In this document: in pieces, positions 6,901 to 9,116 of the stretch
Layout of the letters: each line of letters opens with the position of its first letter
Position numbering within the stretch: position 1 is the stretch's first letter
Assembly: GCA_947057405.1 (NCBI GenBank)
Contig: CAMSEJ010000079.1
Coordinates: 1-9,116 of the forward strand
Origin: an uncultured Roseburia sp.
Lineage (GTDB): Bacteria; Bacillota; Clostridia; Lachnospirales; Lachnospiraceae
Direction: 5' to 3'
Length of the DNA stretch: 9,116 nt
The notes under the pieces: model-generated
Database searches by the model: none
Seen by the model: the letters and a program-made list of their open reading frames with translations, nothing else
Told to the model about the DNA's origin: nothing
Program-made: the position numbers and the translations under genes

Positions 6901-8831
6901 GTGAACTGCACTTCTACGCTGTCCATACTGCGGCTTACAATTTTAAACTCCGCTTCTTTTGTGCCTCTGTAATGTTTCCCGTCACCGGTCACGGTAATTT
7001 TGTATGTATCTACATCCACAGGATCCGCCGGGTCATACGATACCGTATAATGCCGATCCTTCTGCAGACGCGTGCCCTTATCCTGAACCACCGGGAGTGG
7101 ATGAACCGCTTTTCCGGAATACTGCTGATCCGCAATCGGTTCAATCACAATATCTTCATGCCCCATATCCTTATATATGGTAAAATACACGTCCAGTTCC
7201 CCGGTACAGTTCCCCATTCCGACAACCCGAATGATGCCGTTGCCGGCATTGATATTGTTCGCATAACGGACCTCGTAATCCTTTCCTTCCGTCAGCGGAT
7301 GTCCTGCCGTATCCGTAAGGCTGTTCGGCACTTCCGGGCGAATCTCCTCACCGGTATAAGCATATCCCCCTTCTTCTACATGGATCTTGGAAGCGTCAAT
7401 ATCTCTGACGTTAAACTTGCCGATGGTAAAGTTTACAACCCGTTCTCCGGCATAATTTCCTTTACCGGTTATTTTAATTTCAGCCGTTCCGATATTGACA
7501 TTATTGCTGTATTCCGCATCGTAGTCCGTACCGCCGATCAGTGCGCCGTTCTCCTTACTGCCCTGGTAAGCCGTAAACGGAGGCCTGAGCGGCTGCCCCG
7601 TATAACTCAGGGAATAAGACGGATCCAGCTCCACAATAATCTTATCCTCCTCGGCATAAGCCGCATCATTAAAGTTCGCCTTCGTAATCTCATAATCATA
7701 ACGTTCGCTTCCGCTGCAGTTGCCCGTTCCGGTCACAATCAGCTGCGCCTTCTGCAAGGCCGTTGAGATTGACTTGTTATTCTCATAGCTTAAACCGTAA
7801 TCCTCCGACGCGGCAGGCTCACCCGTCAGTTTATTGGTAATCGTAACCTCGGAGGGCGTGATCCCGTCTGCCGTCTTCGCCTTCCCCTGGTTAAATACGG
7901 CTCCGGACACCTTCACCTCAAACAGATTCCTGACCGGCGTCTGCATAATGATAAAATTCTCCGTCCGTTCTCCGGCATACCTGCCGGTTCCCCGTATCGT
8001 CACACGTGCGGTTCCCGCATTCCTGTTATCCGCATACTGCACAGAGTAATCCGTACCGGAAACCAAAACAGTCTGATCCGGCATCTTCACTTCCACAGAC
8101 GGCGCAATCTCCCGGCCTTCATAAGAATAACTGGTCGTTCCCGCCGGATACTCGCCGTAACTTAAAGTAACGGTACTCCCCGTAAGATCGTTCCCGAACA
8201 AAACGCTGTACTTTAAGTTGCCGTTATATTTGCCGCTTCCCGTTACGGTAAGCTCCGCCGAGGCATTGCTGTCTCCCATTACGGCAGTTACCTTGTACCC
8301 GTCCGCAGAGGAAGCCTTATCCGTGATCTGCGTCAGCAGCACATCCCCGTCTTTTATTTCCAGACCCAATACGGCATCTTTTACAAATCCGTCTGCATCC
8401 GGAACGATCCCGCCCCGAATCTGGTTCGGCAATTCCGAAGGCTTTTTAATCCGCGTATCCTGCAAGGAGATCTTCTCTTCCGTTCCCGGTTCCTCCGCAT
8501 CTCCTTCCGCAGCGTCGGATCCGCTTTCTGTGTCTGTCTCATCCGCATCGGCAGGCTGTTCTGCCGCATCCGGCTCCGCCGCTTCTTCGGTCTGCTCCGT
8601 TCCGTTTGTCCCGGCCGCTTCTTCTTCCGTCCCCAGAGATGCCTCCGTTTCCGTTCCGGCCAATTCCAAAGTCTCACTGCTCCCGTCCTCTTCGGCAAGC
8701 CCTTCCAGGCTTGTATCCGTCCGTACATTCACATTTGCCACGCCTGCAAGCAGCGTAAAATCCGGCATACTGCCGATCATGCAAAAAGTAAGAATGACAG
8801 CCAGAACCCGTTTTGCTACATCCCTGTACAT
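993..8831 (-). CDS. Giant secreted repeat protein (about 26 Ig-like repeats plus two FnIII domains)
   Basis: A 2612-residue secreted, probably cell-surface protein; exact function unknown. Order: signal peptide (about 1-32), acidic Glu/Asp/Ala/Thr linker (41-119), degenerate leading unit (about 158-223), about 26 tandem repeats (224-2436), FnIII domain 1 (2437-2520) and basic FnIII domain 2 (2521-2612). Each repeat of roughly 75-97 residues follows the pattern YTGxxIxPxV, then L-x-x-G-x-DY-x-x-x-Y-x-NN, N-x-GTA, GxGNYxG, and F-x-I, as expected for beta-sandwich stalk domains in large Clostridia surface proteins. No catalytic motif is evident. There is no LPXTG, NPQTN or PPXTG-type signal and no C-terminal hydrophobic helix; the protein ends KSVKAK. 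The ATG at 8831 is chosen because a Shine-Dalgarno lies 8 bases upstream and a signal peptide follows at once. The frame is intact. A role as long stalk, adhesin or matrix protein is inference. Confidence 0.9.
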   Translation of the reverse strand: MYRDVAKRVLAVILTFCMIGSMPDFTLLAGVANVNVRTDTSLEGLAEEDGSSETLELAGTETEASLGTEEEAAGTNGTEQTEEAAEPDAAEQPADADETDTESGSDAAEGDAEEPGTEEKISLQDTRIKKPSELPNQIRGGIVPDADGFVKDAVLGLEIKDGDVLLTQITDKASSADGYKVTAVMGDSNASAELTVTGSGKYNGNLKYSVLFGNDLTGSTVTLSYGEYPAGTTSYSYEGREIAPSVEVKMPDQTVLVSGTDYSVQYADNRNAGTARVTIRGTGRYAGERTENFIIMQTPVRNLFEVKVSGAVFNQGKAKTADGITPSEVTITNKLTGEPAASEDYGLSYENNKSISTALQKAQLIVTGTGNCSGSERYDYEITKANFNDAAYAEEDKIIVELDPSYSLSYTGQPLRPPFTAYQGSKENGALIGGTDYDAEYSNNVNIGTAEIKITGKGNYAGERVVNFTIGKFNVRDIDASKIHVEEGGYAYTGEEIRPEVPNSLTDTAGHPLTEGKDYEVRYANNINAGNGIIRVVGMGNCTGELDVYFTIYKDMGHEDIVIEPIADQQYSGKAVHPLPVVQDKGTRLQKDRHYTVSYDPADPVDVDTYKITVTGDGKHYRGTKEAEFKIVSRSMDSVEVQFTRPVENNTYTFTGSAIQPEVKVVDKQDGTELPIADFDIAYTDAGGETSPTAAGNCTVTVTPKDVNKYSGTSASVSYTIAPKPLKEGRNFTVKLDGQDSISPSYTGEDIEPVVAVLDNLRDSTTGAQVPSGGAFQIPASDFSVQYTNNRDAGTATVTVTGQNNYSGSISKNFRITPLDLSNAQSVGITLQPDREYVYTGEPVAPAVAEVTVDGRVLRADEFTVTSRAVNAGDTDQVFTVTGTGNYRGSIASDAPIVEGGPVTFRILPKDITDLEVQMEDIPNQSYTGRELRPVPVLTYNGKALGAADYDLTYANNVELDHNTDDPALMPTVTVTGKGNFTGTRSANFHICETLAGAVVTGLDNLVYTFNTAEWRPEPQSVVLNGRTLQKDVDYELFYKNNINAGNSSSPEAPTVIINGKGLYGGSIEKKFTIERVTMTLDRNGKLEPPLSSIVGMSPMFTGSAVWPTVTLKHSVRLETGASFTYVLEEGKDYEFSSNKHIDAGNIKYNIEIQPKGNYKLGTGTALRLGQYTIKAKPITAQEISIEVGEVDATRLPAEPPVRIIDARRDVDGNYTEENGTFELVRNRDYTLSYKKNTAPGTASITITGKGNYTGSATETFLIPGNLSNAQVEFLDSSDSSDAYVYTGSDITPKIRVTCGTDATTGRVIELKSGTDFEYQINGDHTNCGTPEIELIGKGAYEGSSRRLTFRITPRSLTDTAVKINVPGSVDYDDGKNVEPKPSITLGKYTLIEGTDFICIYDDPCSMPSHISGKKYKVVIRAVSGGNFTGETFKEYTIGNNFKVKIEFADGSNGSYTYTGSEIIPVLKVTDEANGKELVKGKDYDMSYAPGNINVGKVTVTVFGLGEPGNTETEYCGSKTTSFDIVGKSLGDPDIVMEDIADYTYTSAAIMPEPKVVWKGHGADGADVELVAGEDFKYTYTSNTNAGTGTVRIEAASQKSNFSGTQEKTFTILKKNLEDEGVTIDGIPDQVYIGDAIAPKLNIHWEADGVGRVTLSDADYTLSYGEEGNVEVGTVEVTVNGTGNYEGTITTAFRIVKVKLSDITAEYSKEEQYTGKQIKPEVKLTYQSTDNRTIEMNAPDVWGYAITYGNNQLLGTTSGSITVTADPNGNCEGGPLVLHFAIIKRHLDDSTITMTGIEDTYTFDPNESACEPEPVLTFKPDPLTTYTLRKGYDYTVAYEGNTTVNQAASVTVTGIGNFDRSLTKTFRITKDLLDYIDSASVDRTPLVYNGAVQHPKVNINFKTNDIEENRDYELVWDEDCINAGEHTVVIRGIGDYGGEMSLTFTIGKRDISHVQIDIEDYEFTGSEIDPMVVVSDPEISETPFGGDVYVITGIENNKEIGTATVTIEAVETSNYTGTTSGTFEITPVDLQSARMTSSQIDSPQDYTGNPITPGFTVTDTRRNARGDAISEEDGESFYVLVEGTDYSVEYTDNIYPGETPATVTVTGTGSYTGTLVKVFDIQADLSLAEIAPIPAQAYTGEEVRPELSVTLGDRTLRENFDYRVEYTDNIERGTALATIYPMEGSHYTGSNQASFVISRDIAGADIEISHSEYVFTGGAICPEVTVVFEGKNLVLGTDFNVTYENNVNVGTATIVISGIGGYDGSVTLTFEIVSRDITDARIELIDSEFTYTGGDITPAAAVVLGDIVLKQGVDYEIRYENNRNVGTASIIVTGIGGNEGTVRRTYEIIKRNITRCTFANITDKIFTGTPTAQDLIVTDTTPTRAADDGTTTLVLNRDYTLTYENNAAPGVATLVVSGIGNYGGTKTIRYLIRFTEMTAVSAAASTDSVTLSWGAVPGAEGYGIYTPDGRLIARTEGVSYVHANLDALTTYDYMVRPYKTSGGTAYYGNFSNTAQATTGILTPAITLKAGKKRVKVSWKKIKGVNGYEIYRSNKKTKGYKKIKTASKASIVAYTNKKLTSKKKYYYKVRAYKNVNGKKVYSSYSSVKSVKAK
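996..1523 (-). other. Two C-terminal fibronectin type III domains, the last lysine-rich
   Basis: Domain 1 (2437-2520) has the FnIII core VTLSW (Trp2453), GAEGYGIY and YDYMVRPYK. Domain 2 (2521-2612) has VKVSWKKIKGVNGYEIYR (Trp2538), YYYKVRAYK and ends in KSVKAK. Domain 2 contains 26 Lys in 92 residues and is strongly basic, and its DNA is visibly more AT-rich than the repeats. Lysine-rich FnIII tails of this kind recur at the C-terminus of secreted Lachnospiraceae proteins. Electrostatic binding to wall teichoic acid or another polyanion is a reasonable but unproven role. Confidence 0.85.
1524..8162 (-). repeat. Array of about 26 tandem Ig-like protein repeats
   Basis: The repeats cover residues 224-2436, averaging about 85 residues. 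The YTG-type motif of each unit begins near residues 236, 314 (degenerate), 410, 492, 571, 654, 746, 839, 927, 1008 (degenerate), 1101, 1195 (degenerate), 1286, 1371 (degenerate), 1458, 1545, 1632, 1713, 1801 (degenerate), 1888, 1963, 2046, 2138, 2215, 2291 and 2366. Units 24 and 25 (from about 2210 and 2286) are closest to the consensus, for example TYENNVNVGTATIVISGIGG and RYENNRNVGTASIIVTGIGG. Units differ at most non-consensus positions, so this is an old, diverged array and not a recent DNA-level expansion. Counts come from manual alignment; one unit more or less is possible. I do not assign a specific Pfam family. Confidence 0.85.
8475..8711 (-). other. Acidic low-complexity linker of the giant protein
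   Basis: Residues 41-119 hold 29 Glu/Asp and no Lys or Arg in 79 residues; the rest is mainly Ala, Thr, Gly and Ser. Such linkers just after a signal peptide are usually disordered spacers. Its codon pattern leaves long Ser/Ala-rich open frames on the opposite strand that are not genes. Confidence 0.8.
8736..8831 (-). other. Signal peptide of the giant protein
   Basis: The first residues (MYRDVAKR) form a positively charged n-region, followed by hydrophobic VLAVILTFCMIG and a second apolar stretch FTLLAGVA. Cleavage after Ala32 (GVA before NV) is the most plausible signal peptidase I site. Cys17 lies inside the hydrophobic core without a proper lipobox, so a lipoprotein is unlikely. The exact cleavage site is inferred. 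Confidence 0.75.
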
Positions 8832-8839
8832 ATCGATCG

Positions 8840-8846
8840 CTCCCTT
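8840..8846 (-). promoter_or_regulatory. Ribosome binding site of the giant gene
   Basis: The minus strand reads AAGGGAG followed by 8 bases (CGATCGAT) and then ATG. This is a good Shine-Dalgarno at near-ideal spacing and supports the start at 8831. Confidence 0.75.
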
Positions 8847-8900
8847 TTCCTTCTACAAAATTTGGTATCGCATCGAAAAAATGCGCAGAATCACATCCAA

Positions 8901-8944
8901 TATCTAGAGATACCTGTATCTATTATATCGTATACAGACCTGTA
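8901..8944. promoter_or_regulatory. Cluster of short palindromes, possible operator
   Basis: Three perfect 5-2-5 inverted repeats lie here: TATCTagAGATA (8901-8912), GATACctGTATC (8909-8920) and TACAGacCTGTA (8933-8944). A wider pair CTGTAT-N12-ATACAG (8914-8937) is centred almost on the -10 hexamer at 8922-8927. The heptamer ACCTGTA also repeats directly at 8912 and 8938. This is the geometry expected of a dimeric repressor masking a promoter. AT-rich DNA yields such palindromes by chance, so the assignment is tentative. The regulator is unknown. Confidence 0.4.
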
Positions 8945-8954
8945 AAACATTATA
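8922..8954 (-). promoter_or_regulatory. Candidate promoter region with two perfect -10 hexamers
   Basis: TATAAT occurs twice on the minus strand, at 8922-8927 and 8949-8954. Neither has a good TTGACA-like hexamer 16-18 bases upstream (candidates read TGTTTT or ATGTTT for the first and TCCGGA for the second) or an extended TG. For the 8922-8927 hexamer the transcript would start near 8914-8915, leaving about an 83-base leader before the giant gene's ATG. The weak -35 suggests activator dependence. The choice between the two is unresolved. Confidence 0.4.
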
Positions 8955-9075
8955 GCCCCAATGCACTTTTTTCCGGACATTTTGCCCGTTTCTGCCATAA
9001 TATCCAAAAAAAGCCGAAAAACCGCCCCTCTTATCCGACTCCCCGGCAAAGCGACTCTAAAAAATACGGTCTCCC

Positions 9076-9116
9076 TTACGCCCCGTCGTCCTCTTTCAGC
9101 TCCCTCATAAACCTCC
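9076..9116 (-). CDS. Possible C-terminal tail of an upstream gene (partial)
   Basis: Reading the minus strand from the window edge gives RFMRELKEDDGA followed by TAA (9076-9078). The charged, helical composition is typical of a bacterial protein's C-terminus, and the orientation matches the other genes. A GGAGG at the edge precedes the ATG of this stretch by only 3 bases, too close for normal initiation, so a separate 10-residue leader peptide is less likely. Only 12 codons are visible, so no product can be named. Confidence 0.35.
   Translation of the reverse strand, partial: RFMRELKEDDGA

Larger units (their letters stand above)
8832..9075. other. Intergenic spacer upstream of the giant gene
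   Basis: This holds the ribosome binding site, candidate -10 elements and palindrome cluster described separately. Beyond 8955 I see A/T runs (seven A on the plus strand at 9006-9012) and G-rich stretches on the minus strand, but no convincing terminator hairpin, riboswitch or RNA gene. Confidence 0.5.

Noticed and set aside
6972..7766. Plus-strand open frame of 264 codons
   Set aside because: Antisense shadow of the repeat region with no domain-like sequence; the minus-strand frame has clear conserved repeats through the same bases.
1524..8162. Regularly spaced repeats as a CRISPR array or DNA satellite
   Set aside because: The periodicity of about 250 bases is at the protein level within one intact frame; DNA copies are diverged and there are no short identical repeats with spacers.
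8780..8783. Lipoprotein lipobox at Cys17 of the giant protein
   Set aside because: The preceding residues LTF do not fit the lipobox consensus, and the hydrophobic region continues past the cysteine.
8218..8907. Plus-strand Ser/Ala-rich open frame of 229 codons
   Set aside because: The Ser/Ala/Val runs are the complement of the Glu/Asp/Ala/Thr codons of the acidic linker and signal region. It also reads through the giant gene's promoter region.
8909..8944. LexA, CopY or BlaI-type operator
   Set aside because: TACAGACCTGTA does not match the Gram-positive LexA box or the TACANNTGTA CopY/BlaI core, so no regulator family is assigned.
9006..9040. Possible Rho-independent terminator for the upstream gene (T run on the minus strand after CGGC)
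   Set aside because: The only stem is GCCG/CGGC across a loop of more than 25 bases, too weak for an intrinsic terminator.
8891..9115. Minus-strand frame open for 74 codons from the window edge to a TGA at 8891-8893
   Set aside because: It would cover the A/T runs, both TATAAT hexamers and the palindromes, and its translation is not protein-like. The alternative frame ending at 9076 gives a more natural C-terminus. A longer contig would settle it.

Overview
The window looks like the end of an assembled contig from an anaerobic Gram-positive bacterium, most likely a gut Clostridia/Lachnospiraceae member. The reasons are a class B sortase with a long cytosolic N-terminus, a giant secreted protein built from YTG/DY/NN/GTA/GNY beta-sandwich repeats, and a lysine-rich C-terminal fibronectin III domain of a kind common in that family. 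The genus cannot be fixed from sequence alone. All convincing genes are on the minus strand, so transcription runs from high to low coordinates.

Layout in transcription order. Positions 9076-9116 may hold the last 12 codons of an upstream gene. Positions 8832-9075 are a non-coding spacer with perfect -10 hexamers and a compact cluster of short palindromes, presumably the promoter and operator of the next gene. Positions 993-8831 encode one 2612-residue secreted protein: signal peptide, acidic linker with no basic residues, a degenerate first unit, about 26 diverged Ig-like repeats, and two FnIII domains, the last strongly basic. Ten bases further on, and probably translationally coupled, is a class B sortase gene (46-982), cut off at the contig edge before its catalytic cysteine.

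Positions 1-45 are not biological. They match the Illumina TruSeq read-2/i7 adapter, and the apparent stop codon and last six or seven residues of the sortase reading frame come from it.

Together the two genes suggest a cell-surface module: a very long secreted stalk or adhesin co-expressed with a sortase. The giant protein has no visible sorting signal (no LPXTG/NPQTN-like motif, hydrophobic segment and charged tail at its C-terminus). The sortase therefore probably acts on another protein, or the giant protein is retained another way, for example by its basic tail. I see no defence system, mobile element, CRISPR array or RNA gene here.
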